DNA from: Strix aluco
Taxonomy: Eukaryota; Chordata; Aves; Strigiformes; Strigidae
Length of the DNA: 64,000 bases
Direction of reading: 5' to 3'
Assembly (NCBI RefSeq): GCF_031877795.1
Contig: NC_133938.1
Coordinates: forward strand, 13,176,920-13,240,919
Positions 1 through 12,740 of the stretch are shown here, in pieces. Both the position numbers and the translations under genes were made by a program. Numbering within the stretch: position 1 is the first letter of the stretch; the number at the start of each line of letters is the position of its first letter. The notes below the pieces were generated by a model. That model did not search any database. It was not told the DNA's origin and saw only the letters and a program-made list of their open reading frames with translations.

Positions 1-3000
1 GAATAAAATCAGTATGAACTCAAGTGACTACATAAAAGGTGACTTGAGGTTCCTACACCTTAGAAACATATTAGAAAAAAAATGCTCTATTTCTGCCCAC
101 TCTTAATGTCCCCAAACATCCTTTATTTGCACTAGAATGGCTTTCTAATGTAGTATCATGTGGTCTGTGATTATCTGTTCAAAGAAAAAGCTACAGAACA
201 CTCAATTCACAATCTAAAATCTATGCATCAAGTACAGTGGTTGGACTATTTCTTGTCTTCCACGACTGTTTGTGGTGGTAATGATAAAAAAACCTTGGCA
301 CTTCCAAAGCAATTAATATCATTAATGTGCTGTAAAAACAATTCATTAAGCTCCCTCAGGAAAAACATCTCTATGTCTTTTGCCTCTCACATCTTTCACT
401 TTTGTAGTCAAGTTTTCAGCCCTACAGATCTGGGAGACAGTTTGTATGAAAGAATTTGGGAGACATTCTCTTATGTAGCAGGTACAACTGGCAGGAAGGG
501 TGAAAAAAGTCTTTACATTAATTTTTCCACTTAAATTTTCGCTATTGAATAGACCAAAATAAGGTAAATTAGGGGCTAGTTTGGTGTATGACTGACTCCA
601 CAGTGACTTTCTGTGGGTGGCTTTGTGGTTAAGAGCAGCGTTCAGCACAGCGAATGCAGCCCCAGATGTGCCAGCCCTGACTAGTATCTGACCCTTCCTC
701 CCTGTGGCAGGAACAGGGTAGGCTTGTTTAATCTGTCCTAAATGACTCATTTATAGAGGACATTTTCCTCCTGTGTGGCTGAAGCTCCTCTAACATCCTG
801 TTATCTTTCCACAGTGACATGTGTGGGAGTGAGGTGACCTTGCTATATAGAACAAAGTTGTCTTTGCTAAACTTGGGCAGTTTCTGAAATTGAATTTGAA
901 GTAAGAGTTTCTCTATCTATAGGAAAGTGGTCAGCTGATGGCATCACCAGCATAGTTTGATTACCTAAATTAGATTCCCATTGTCCACCTTGGTCTTCTA
1001 GCATCTACTTTAAAATTAAACTAAAGGTGAAATGAAATACTAAATGAAGTCGCAGCAGTAAGCAATAAATGAGGATGGATCTGAACTATGTAAATCTAAC
1101 ATAATGAAAAGAAGTCGTCACTACATACAGAGAGAGACAGAGAAGGAAAAGAGATCCTGACTGGAGAAAGTTGACACAAATGAGCTGTTTGTGCCAAATC
1201 CTCAAATTAACTCTAACTGGAATTGGCAGATGATAGATTGCACAGAATTAAGGCCCAGAGACACAGAGATAGATGTCTGACTCTAATTGTAGTAAATGAG
1301 TTATATGCCTAAATACTTTTGAAAACCTAGTCCTTAAAATGCTTAAATGTGTACAGCTGTTGTAGAATTTATAAACCTCCCATAGTTACTGAAGAAGTGA
1401 ACAGGTAGGACATGACAAATACATTTGCTTTGGCAAAACAGCTGCAGAAGAGAAGCTCTGGCCAAGCTAGTCACAACTGCCTTGTGATTACCCAGGAAAG
1501 GGTGGGGTGGTTTCTTTACTACTAAATGTTTAACGAGCAGGTGGATCTCCATGGCCGATACAGCTTTAACCCAGGTGAGAGAGATGCTTTCTAAATAGAC
1601 AGCTTTTAACTCAGGGTTTGCGCTAAGGAGAGCAGGTTGAGAGTTTGTCTGATGTTGGGAAACGTGGAAGGATGTGCTCATCAAGGTTGGTTCACAAATG
1701 AAGCTGTGTTGATAAGGTGTTATTAATAGTGGTTTTGTTCTCAAAGCATGGTGTGTACAGTGCTAGCTTTCAGAGACTAACACACTTCAGAATATCTTCA
1801 TTTGTGTGGGCTTTGCTGTCTCTAAAGCACACTTAGTGCTTCATGATATCTGCATGTTTGGGATAGTGAATGTATGCTGTGTTTCCTTTTTTTGGAATGA
1901 TTTTTTTTCTTCATATTAAGTAGAAATTCTTGTTTTGTTTTAAATTATTGAACTAATGTGGACCTTGAAGTGTTATGAGGATTAGTTTAAATGTTTGTAC
2001 AGTGCTTGCTTTGAAGATGTAGAATACTATTTAAGTGCTAAGATTTAAATATGGGCTGTGAAGAAGGTGCTGCTGATTGAATTTTCAGAGACAGCATGTT
2101 AGATAACACTGTTTGTTTTTTAAAGGCAAGATGAAAGCTACAGAAAACTCTTCCAAAGTATGAATAGTAGAGAAAACTTGTTAATGACTTTGTAGAAAAC
2201 AATATGCCTGTTTGTTTCATGGATATTTAAAAACCTTTAGGGCTCAATATGGATTAGTAGACTTACACAGAGTGTGCAAGGGATTGTGATGGGAAGGGCA
2301 GTCGAAGCCCCTCATTTGACCTGGGACTATTTCTTGTGTCACTGCTGATGCTAAGAATAATTGATGCTTCTTAGTTTTTTGTTGTTTTAAATTTTGATTC
2401 ATGTATGCAAAACAAATGGATAAACGAACAAAACCTTTATTATGTGTACTACAGCCCAGAGGACAAGGAAATACAGATGGGCACTCCTTAGAGGCCGAGG
2501 TTATAATTTTCCCTCTGAATGAAATACTATTCTGTAGAACTCTATAGCATAGATATGAATGGGTTAAGGCATTCTGTTAAATATATTGTCAAGGCTTCAG
2601 GAAAGCATCACAATTTAAATCCAATTTTCTTCAGGGGGGATACAAGTATATAGATTTTGGTGTTGTATTCTATGCAGCAGGCATAAAAGCCATCCTGCAA
2701 ATTTCCTTTCATTAATAAATAATTATAATGGTGTCTTAATAGTATATGTGCATAAGGATTGATGTGTTTCTAGTTTCTCCTCTTTAAACAGTGAGCATTT
2801 CAAAGTCTGACTGAAAACTAGTATTGATGACTCTTTTGCAGAATGTGCAATAAACATATTTTAAGTGTTTCCTCTGTTAGCTTCCTAGGCAGACACATTT
2901 CAGAAGGTTAAAAGCTTTAAGTATGAAACGCCTTCTTCTGATCTGAGTGGATTTTTTGTTTGTTTTCTCCCCCAAGAACTTGAGAATATTTTGGACTAAT

Positions 3001-6000
3001 CTGAAATGAGTTTTTGTGTTCCCCAAGCAAACTGAAAAAATCAATTATTTTCATAGCCCTAGTCTTAATGTGTATCATCTGCTATTGTGTATTCTCAGGA
3101 AGACAGTACTCCTCTGGTGCACTGGCACGTTTTCAAACAGTCTAAGTGATAGTTTATATCAGTTTGATTCTGTGATTTACTATTTCAACATGAAGATGGA
3201 AGCGAATCTATTTGTTTCAGCAAGAAGCTTTGTTTCACATAACAGTATTTTACTACACAGGATGCTGTAAGGATGCTTTAAAAGAAAGGGAAAAGTATAT
3301 TCCCAAAGGGACAAGCACTTCTAATGAGAATGAAAGGCCAATGAGTAGTTATTTAGGATTTCTGTCTCATTTTCCTTTACCTTTCCCAAGAGACTTTACA
3401 AACATATTTTGTTAGAATATAGTTATCATCACTGTGAAACACAGAATGCCCAGACCTTGCCAAAAATATGATGTTATAGGGTAGAAGCTGTCAATAACAA
3501 AATGTATTTTCTATTCTGGAGGACTCCTTAAATCATGAAATGGAGTGAAAATCTAAATTTCTGATTCAGTGCAGGCCTAGGCATAATTTAAGCACTATTT
3601 TTGCTGATTAGCTAGAGAAACAGATGCATCATGTGAAAGCGTGCTGAGTTTGGAGAACTTGTAACTGAGATAAGAGTGTTGCTGCATGAAAACATCTAGG
3701 GATGGCTAGCACTGGGTAGAAAGCATTATATTGGCTAGCAAAGCCAGGTATCAAAATAAAGACAACTATATACAGCATATATATTTTGTACTTGGTAAGC
3801 TAATATTTGATCTTTATGATATGATGGATATTTTTCCAACAAATCAGGGGTTCAGACTCCCCCTTAGTTTCACTGCAAGGTTTCAGTTTGCAGTTATGAG
3901 TCAACATAGATGATCTAACTTTCTGTGCTCTGCATCTGGTAGGTAGGTGCACCCTTCATGAGGCTTTGGCAAGGGGTATCCGGAAAAGGTGGTCAGCGTT
4001 AGAAGTCCATTTTACGTACTGCCAAGAAACTAATTCAGAAACTGGTTGAAACAGGCTGCTGCATGGCCTGGAGCAACGACAGGAGAGTACCATTGTGGTA
4101 GATGGGCAACAGTGCAATTGTTTTTTTCTCCAGGGTCCTGCCTGGCATTGATTACCTTAGTATTTGAGTGCTTCCCAAACATTAAGTGACTTGTATGCAA
4201 CATGTGTTGCTTTGCCAGCTGGAGCCAACAATAAAAGCTCCTATTGGAAGTACTTGGAGGAGAACACTGTCCAAGCTTCACTGATGCATGTGGGTGACTT
4301 TTATACACATCCTAGTTTAGCTTTTCAGAGTAAAGCAGGTAAGTTTCAAACTCACTTCAAAAAATTCTGCAGAATTAGAATTTCTAATTTAAAAAAGTCT
4401 GCAGGAACACCTAACCACCTTAATATGGTACAAAGAAGCACAGTAGTTAGGAAGAGAGGGTGAATTTTGATTTCTTCTGTTCATTTGCTTATTCCAATTC
4501 AAGCCATTGTTATTTACTTTTCAACACCATGTTGCATGATGACCAGTAGACAACACTGTGCCATTAAATTGATGCACATGAATTTTAGCTATCTGTATTC
4601 ACATTAATATGTTTAGGTAACTACTTAGCCCTGTATGCAGTCACATCACAGCTTGTAGACTCATTTGTACAAATATTTATGTTCTGATTCATGTCAAAAA
4701 ATAATGCATTGAGATTGGTATGGTGAAGACTCGTCAGAGTTAAATGTATATAACAGATGTTGTCTAATGGCAAGACTGAGAAAAGATAATTTATTGCGAA
4801 ATCCCATCTCCTAGACTACTGGGAAAAGGGAACAGATGAATGGTGACAACCAGAAGCCAGCCTCGGTTTGATTTGAAATTGAGAGACTTTATACTAAAGA
4901 GGAATGTTACAGGTGTACACCTATATGGAATGCCATGCAATTGCTTGTAATCCTGGGTGTAAAGTACTCTATAAATTGCTTTAGTGATGGATGGCCCTAA
5001 ATTAAAAAGAAGGTATTAAGGTAAAAAATTGAGTTGTCAATAGCTTTTATAGACTTCAGAGCTGATCAGCCTTCAACTCCAGGGGTTTAGTTGAAAGTGC
5101 TGGTACAGAGTCACAGGGAGCTTGAGTGTACACTGAGCCCCTGTCAGCCTGTGTTGACAGACCTGGCCTGGCACTTGATGTAACTGACAATGGTGTAGCT
5201 GCAGTAGTGAAAGCCAGCGACCTTTGGTGTTCTGGTGACTAGTGTAGAGCTGGGTCAGAGCACTTTTTTGACCTGCACTGTCCTTGAGACATATGAACAT
5301 TATTTTGCATTTGTATTCCTATGTTACCTGTAAGCCCAGCCAACGTGAGCAGGGACCCCTCTCTGGCAGATGGCACCTTCACTGGTCTCCACTGTTGTCC
5401 CTGCCACACAGTGGCCAAGTTCAGCATGTGAGACGGAGGATGACCCTACTGAAGAATACCTTAAAGCAAGGGTTACTTGTATGTCCTCTTTGAAAGTTCA
5501 CATAACCTGGCTGAGGAGGAAATCGAACAAAGGTCTCCTATTCCCTAGCAGACTTCTGTAGCTGGCTATTATGCAGGAAGTAGGCAGCAATACCTCTCCT
5601 TCCCATGTTTCTAATGAAAGAGATTTTTACAAGAAAAGTTGTAAGTATCTGCTCTTGGCAGAGCAATGCTGGATTTGGAGTGGTGAAAACATATTCTGTC
5701 ACTACAGAAAATGCTTGTATGAGATCTTCAAAGACGTGGTTTATGAAGTTTTGTAGCAAGCTGAAGACATTATTTTAGTTAGGAGTGGGGGGCTCGTTTA
5801 AGAAGTACAACAGAAGCACGTTGATTCCTGCAATAATCACCGTCCCATTCCGTGTTCATACTGGAGACTGACATCTCTCAATTCAAGGCTGCACAACCTC
5901 TCAAAATAGCAGGAAAATGTGTAACTGATATAAAATATTACCATGAAATTCAGTAGTAGGAAAGATAAAGTGCTAGGATTCAGTCTGAGGCTTTGCTCTT

Positions 6001-6813
6001 AGGTAAGGGTGTCTTGATTACTGAGGAGCATAAGAGCTATATTAGGTGAAGGTTGTAATTTTTCCAAAGAAATAAATTGTGTCAAACACTTCCCTATGAG
6101 GTTATGAGTGTTGAGCTGGGGGAAAGAAATTCTGGAAGTAATTAGATTAGTTATATAAGCATACATGACTATTCTTTTCCTACAGGGAGTATGCTGTAAA
6201 CAGAGTCCATCCAGCATGGCTCAAAGGCTTGTTTGTTTGGTTTGCTTTTATCAGTTTGTAAGGGACACTTGTGAGCTCATAGCTTCAGAGAGCAATCACA
6301 TGGAGGGTCTCTGGCAAGCAATGGGAAGACACAGATCACAAATCTGAAAATGCCCATCAATGACAGTCTATTTCTGGTCTGTTTCTTAAGAGGACAGAAA
6401 TCTTCAATTGATTTCAGGTTTCACTCACCAGGGTGTGAGGGACAGCAATGGGGGAAAGAGAGGCAGTATTCTTCTCAAAAATCTCAGGGAAGATGACAAA
6501 AAGATAACTAGTTCCAAAGAACAACAATTCCAGTGAAGTAATTCACTCTTCTCCAAGGGCTTACCTGTTTGTACATTATGAACTGCTGCCACACCAGGAC
6601 CGTGGGCGATAGTAGATATTAAGTCAAAATGATACAATAGATCAACTCAAGGAAATTTTGAAAATGAAATAGAAAACTTATGGAGACAATATAAATGCCT
6701 CCTTAGTGTGAGGAGCCAGACTAGAGCATTACAAAGGGGTGGTACCTCCTTTCCTGCTCGTCTTGCATCATGTCTGGCTAGTCACAGGCAATAGTATTGC
6801 CATGTTTTGTATT
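1..6813. other. Intergenic DNA, no gene seen
   Basis: This stretch lies upstream of the exon at 24.33 kb. I read both strands and found no frame with ATG start, family resemblance and splice context. The longest open frames (for example 346-750 and 1343-1744 on the minus strand) are about 130 codons, low in complexity and unlike any protein I know. Base composition is AT-rich with scattered T and A runs. I saw no tRNA, snRNA or LTR structure. Very old, degenerate repeats could be missed by eye. Confidence 0.6.
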
Positions 6814-6831
6814 CCCCCCCCCCCCCCCCCC
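6814..6831. repeat. Poly-C homopolymer (18 C)
   Basis: An uninterrupted run of 18 cytosines is seen directly. It follows an ATT and precedes ACCTCTGCG. Pure G/C homopolymers this long are unusual in an AT-rich setting. The opposite strand is G18, which could form a quadruplex. The run length is likely to vary between individuals or to be miscalled. Confidence 0.95.
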
Positions 6832-9698
6832 ACCTCTGCGAAAAAGACCATCATCCTTCAGAAACTAAAGGATCCAGTCTGAAGCATGACTCTGAGCATA
6901 GAAGGCTTATTTATTTATTTTAAACACATCCATTTTTCTGTGGTTTATCTCCTAATAACTGTGAATACTTTAGTGGGCAACATCAGCTAATTTCCAACTG
7001 TTAACAGAAGTGGAAAAGTCAGATAGACAAGCCCACTCCATTATTTAATTCCAACAAGAAATAGTAGACTGGCTCTTGATCCATGTTCAACATGCTACTG
7101 GTTTTTGCTCTAGGATGCCTGATATCTGTTTTCCTTTATTCCTTTTCCTCTTGAAACTGATTTCAAAGAAAGACAACACAGGCCTAGGTGATCCTGCTCA
7201 CCTCACTGTGTCCCAGGCAGATTTTGCTCTATGATTTTCTAGCTATATAACATAACCTGGTCCATACCGCTGAATGCCTTTCTTTTTTTTTTAAAATAAA
7301 AATAAATTGGTTGGGCCACAGGTAATATAGGAATACAAATGCAATGTCTGATTTAATTATTATCATTCTCTAGATTTGTGCAACTATTTGAAAATATAAA
7401 AATACATATGGAGAAATCAGGATGGGTTCACATCTGTGCTATCAGAATGCTGTGCTTGAGGCTAGTAGAAAGGAAAGGAGAGCAGCAAGGTTACTAAGGG
7501 CAAGTTAGAAAGCTCTGACTTGGAAAAGTAATTCAATCTTCTCACCTGGAGCGTGTCTGTTAAGTACAAGCTATGAATTGCACTGTTGTAGTTCTGAATG
7601 GTATTTAAGAACTGCAGTGAGCTGTTGTACCCAACCAAATACCATGAAGGGGAAGGGAGGTCAGTGTATGTGCTTGGGTGCCTACTGAATTTGTCACTTT
7701 AAAAGTGTACATTCTCTGAATACTACCGCATGCATGCTCCTAAGCAAAAGTCATCAGTGGGAATTGGAGGGTTTGATGCCAACAAGTTTATCTCCAATGT
7801 TATTTTATGTTTCATTGCCCTTTTCTGAAATCTTGACCAAAACGTAGTACTTCTTTTCCGTGGCAGTGGTTTGTCTTTGAACCCGCAAGAGGAAGGCCAT
7901 GGGTATAGGAATTTGTGTTAGAGCACTCTAAAAGCACAGCATAACCGCATCACAAACAATCTGACTTGGAGGTCATTAATGCCAGACTCTAGTATTGTTA
8001 TTGTGCTCTGTTATTGCTCGAGTGCTGGTTGACTACAAATTCTGTTTATTATACTTTCAGGAAGGTTTCTACTCTCATACTTCCCAACACAAACAAGTCT
8101 AAGTGTTCACTATTAAAGTTCTTTCTTCACTAGATAACTAAGCCATTAAAGTCTGTAAGACAAATACCGTAAAATAGTTCTGATGGCTAATGTGAGGAAA
8201 TTGAAACGTGTTCACAGCCACAGAAAAGAAGCTAATAATATGAGGATTTTGTATACATGCACCCACAGATGCACACAGGCACATATATATATATGTACCC
8301 ACACTGGTGGCTAATTATGTTGAAGATCATTTAATAAGCTTGACTCTTTTGGATTCTTGGGTGGCAATGTCCATATAGGAATATATAATGTGAATTGTGC
8401 CAGTCCAAGGCGACAAAAGAAACCCTTCTAGCTTGTCATGACCTGTACCTAGTAATATTTCTGTTATGTGATTGTCTCATCTGTATTTCAAATTTCAAGA
8501 TATCTTTAATTTAAAAAAATAAAAGGTTTATACCATCTTTTCTTCCATACTTCTCTTTCTGTTTGCAGAACAACACCAGCTGCAGTGTTGTGTAAATGTA
8601 AATGTCAAGCTTTTGGAGCTTTGTTTAGTGTATCTGCCGTGTACTGTGTTGCATCACAAAGCCATAGCAGCCTGTTCAGCCTCTGGTCAGGACTCCCTGC
8701 GCTGTGCCCCAAGTATTTCATAGCAGATCAAAAACCTATTATAATGCCACTTCATTTTTATTTTACAATTATTTTCCTAGCTCTTTCCAGATGACAGATG
8801 GGATTTTAACTGTGATTGTGTTACAGTTTCTTTCTTGTTCTCTTAAATCCATACGCCAAAATTTTATTTTGCATGATGCTGAGTCTTGTGAGGCAAATCA
8901 CCATCTTGGTCATGTTGCTGTGATCCCAGTATAAGCTTAATAGTAAAATGTGTTCCACTTATTTTTGAAAGTGGACAATGTTATCCAGTAGTGTTGGCTG
9001 ATAACAGTCTACTAGAACTGAGAATAACTGACATTTAGGCCAGTATATTTTTTTTTTCTTTGTAATTTACATGTGGTTTAACAATCGTGTCAGCATTTAT
9101 CCTGGTTGGATGACTTTGCTTCCTTCTTTTGCATGACGCTGGGAAAGCCTTTGTAGCTATTATCACGTTCCCTGATGCCTTCATGTCTGTTTTGCATCCA
9201 GTTTCCTATTTGTCTGTTAAGGTCATGTCTTGGTCCTAATCTGAGCATTAAATGTATTTTGCTGGCTTGCACTGTGTGCTCTTCTCTTACGTGCAGAATG
9301 TCATCTATTGAATTATTGTGCAACTCCTTTATATGGCACTCTTACTCCCCTTATCACCTGTAGCTCAGGTGACCCTGTACTCAGAACACTTTCCATTACC
9401 ACAGTTCTCTCTATAATTCCCATGAGTGCTACCCTGCATTTAGGTTTCCCTCCTATTCTACGTTCTATTTGCTATTCATTTTTTTCCTCTTCATTTTTGT
9501 TCTTTCTGTGGTTTGTTATATTTTGTAAATTCTCTGCTTTATTTATGTTCTTCACTTGGGACATGAGCCTTGAGCTTTGCTTATTTCTTGATTAAAAACT
9601 TTTGTGGTCATTCTAAGGATTCATGGAAATTTAAACAAATCTAAACAGTCACTGTCCTGTCCCCGCAGCCTTTATTCAATGTCCCTTACACATGCATG
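6832..9698. other. Intergenic DNA with a short AT microsatellite
   Basis: No gene is recognised. The only simple repeat of note is (AT)6 at 8283-8294. Open frames are under 80 codons and overlap each other on both strands, as expected by chance. No splice-bounded conserved coding segment was seen. Confidence 0.55.
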
Positions 9699-9716
9699 CA
9701 CACACACACACACACA
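9699..9716. repeat. (CA)9 microsatellite
   Basis: Nine perfect CA units are seen directly, preceded by CATGCATG, an alternating purine-pyrimidine stretch. The whole of about 9691-9718 is alternating and could adopt Z-DNA. It is a plausible polymorphic marker and no function is implied. Confidence 0.95.
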
Positions 9717-12700
9717 TGTTTTTTCCTTCACTAGCAGTAGCGCTTATGCAACCAGGTGCCAGCTCCTGGAGCTGATCTTGCTGAAAATTAATCCTGAAGA
9801 GGAAAGAGTTGAGATTAGTTCAAGCTGTAACAGAGCCATGGTTTGATTGTCCCTATAAAAACCTGTAATGAAGTTGGTTCATCTTGTATGTATGGGAGGA
9901 CAGTTTCATGCAGTTTGCCAGTCTACTGTCTCTATTACTGAAGAGAGCTATTTACAGTAAATACAACTTTTGGATAGGAAATAGATTTATCTTTTTTTAA
10001 AGATACATCTTCCCGTTCTCCCATTCAAATGTGAAACTTGGTACATGGTGCAGCTGCTCTTTCTGGTATGTTTCCTTTCTGCAGGTCTGTGTTCTTTACT
10101 TCAACCTCCAAGGGCTTTCCAGTACCTCTTTTGTGTCCACAGGCCTGGAACAGGACTCTAATCCATACCTGTTGTTCTCTATTAAAAAAAAAATGTTCTC
10201 TGATTTTGTATGCATACAGGAACGATTTCCTTCTGACACTTTTTGAAAACAGAGGAGAGTTGGCACCTTCACTGCTTACCCTGTGCCATTGTTCCCCTCC
10301 AAGCACTGTCCAGCAGCAGAGTTAAGTGTTTCACTGCTGAGGTTACAAAACAGCATGAATGCCACCCAAAGAGCTGAGCAGACAGCAGCTGGTGCTGCTC
10401 TTATTGATGGCATTACCTGAGTTCAGGAGTCTTCCCTGTCCTAGAATTGTATTAAGATGTCTCCCATTGTGAAGGTGTCTGTCAGAACAGAGGGAACAGT
10501 TCTATTAGCTGCCAGGTCTCCCAGACACTATACGTCGGTCATCCCAGCCCAGGGAAAGCCTGGATCCCAAAGGCTACAACCACCTTGATGTTGGAGAGGA
10601 AGAGGATGAGCAGTGTGGTTCTTTGCTTTCACTGTTCATCTTTGCAGTTGTTGGTGTAATGACAAGTAGAGATGGCTTGGATCAGCAGCATGGTGTTTGT
10701 TTTGGTTTGGTTTTTTAAAATACCTCTATCTATCTTTAAAATTAGTGGTTCTATTTATAACTAATTATTGGCAGTACTATGTGCAAGAAACGGGAAACAA
10801 GAATCTCTTAATGGGGGTACTTGCTGCTGAAGACAAGTGTCTCTCCTGATGATAATATAATTAAGAACTTTTTGTAGTAACCGACCCTACCAACCATACA
10901 CTTAGTAAAACTATTGACCCTTACACAAAGTATACTCTGGTGTCTGTGAAAGTATTTGCCGCCATTGCTTAAATTGCTTCATGATGCTGTGAAGGGTAAC
11001 TAGTTTGCACCTCAGTCTGCTTTTCAGCCATGTCTGGAATAGTCAGTCACAAGTAACAGCACAGGTTTGGCATAGAAGGTGGTTAAATAACTTTTTCTTA
11101 TGAGAGAATTCTGTTCTAGCAGTGCTGACTGCTAGATTCATTTGTCTTTTACCTCACTAAGAATGCATGTACTTACAGTGAAAGGGGTGGGTGACATGAC
11201 CACCTGGTGGGGCTTATTTTTTCAATGGGTAGATAATTTGTCTGTACTTTTGGAATCAAATGTTCCAGTACTGACACTGCAGCCTGAAGCACAAACTGAA
11301 AGAGCCAATATAAACCCAAGCTCTAAGATATCTTTTTTGTGATTTCATCACATGTGGTATAATCAGTCATTATATGTAGTATCCTATGTCCCTAAACAGT
11401 TTGAGAGCAGATCCTGACTTCTGTGAGTAGTCATACCACTTTATAGCATGTTTAGCAACTTCTTGAGCAGTTCTTGGTGTTTTCTTTCTCGGTGGAGTTA
11501 ATCATGATAGTGTTTACTTGCATTTCAGCCATAATTAGGAAACTTTCTAACCACTCTTGGAATGATGAATTTACACTGTTCGTGTAAATAGACTCATGTT
11601 TTGTTTGAGAACATTTTCTGGTGATTCTCACACATTATTGAAAAGTCTTGCATGATTTTAGAAGGACACTGCAAATGTGAGCTAAACATTTGAGCAAATG
11701 CCTCCTGGAAATGAAAAATAAATGAATATAGAAAAGATTTAAAGCTTTAAATTTCCATCTGTGTCATGGTGAGATCTGGGTGTTAACAGCTTTGTCTCTT
11801 GGTCTTCCCTCTCTCAGGTTCTTCCTCTCAGTCTTGCAGAGTCCTGGTCCAGCTTCATTTTCACTATTTTCATGAGCTGTAGCATGCAAACAGTAAAGAA
11901 GAAGAGTTGGCTTTTGGAGATTGTTGCTTGCTTTCCAGCTGAAATAATTTCCTCTGACAAGCCATTTTCCCTTGCTGTATCCAAATTACTATTTTCCAGC
12001 ACTTATTTACCTAAGTACATTGATATGATACTATGTGGACAATCTCCAATGTTGTTCTAGCTTGGCTGTGGTCAGTCATCCTTGCTACTGCTTTGAGCTG
12101 GTTTGGAGAGAGGGAAGTGTGAATGAAGGAAAGCAGGAGGGAGGGGGAAGAATCCCACATCTCCCTCTGCAGCTATTCTCAAGGAGAGACAGAATACTGT
12201 AATAAAACTCCAAAAGCTTTGTTCAAAGCAAAGCAGAGCTACTGTCTGAAATGTATTCAAAGCTAAATTCTCTTGCCCCTCCATTGAACTTATTTTGTGT
12301 AACAGTATTTGTTTTGACTGTGCATGAGAAAAGCTTCAAGCAATGCAAATAATGGCTGCCTTCTGAAACCCAGATAGAAATAAACTGGGCACACTGTAGA
12401 AATGTAAATGTCACTAAAATCTCAAGTGGGTTTAAGATACTGCTTTGCAAATTCACAAATTTGCTCTCACTTACCCAGGGCTTATGTTTGGGAGGCTGTG
12501 TTAAGGGGAGAGAATTTCACTTTAGAAAAACAGTTTCCATTTCTACTTGTGAAAACAGAATTAAACACCAAGCTGAGAGCTCTTTACCCAGCCCTGATGC
12601 CAGTCTATTTAACTATGCCAGTCAGCGGCCTCATGGCTTTCCCTTTCCAATACCAAGCTGCTGTCCCCTTGGAGACATAGCTGGTGCTTCGTTTTGTGGG

Positions 12701-12720
12701 GTTTAATAATAGTAACCAGG
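9717..12720. other. Intergenic DNA, no gene seen
   Basis: No coding or RNA gene is recognised. Several overlapping frames on both strands (10,025-10,325 and 12,072-12,706) are 60-95 codons long and show no motif. Their mutual overlap argues for chance. Scattered T-rich and G/T-rich tracts occur, for example near 10,700. Confidence 0.55.
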
Positions 12721-12740
12721 GGAAGGAAGGAAGGAAGGAA
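12721..12740. repeat. (GGAA)5 microsatellite
   Basis: Five perfect GGAA units are seen directly, preceded by GG. GGAA is the ETS-factor core, so runs of it can act as ETS sites in vertebrates, but five units is short and nothing nearby suggests regulation. Confidence 0.9.
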
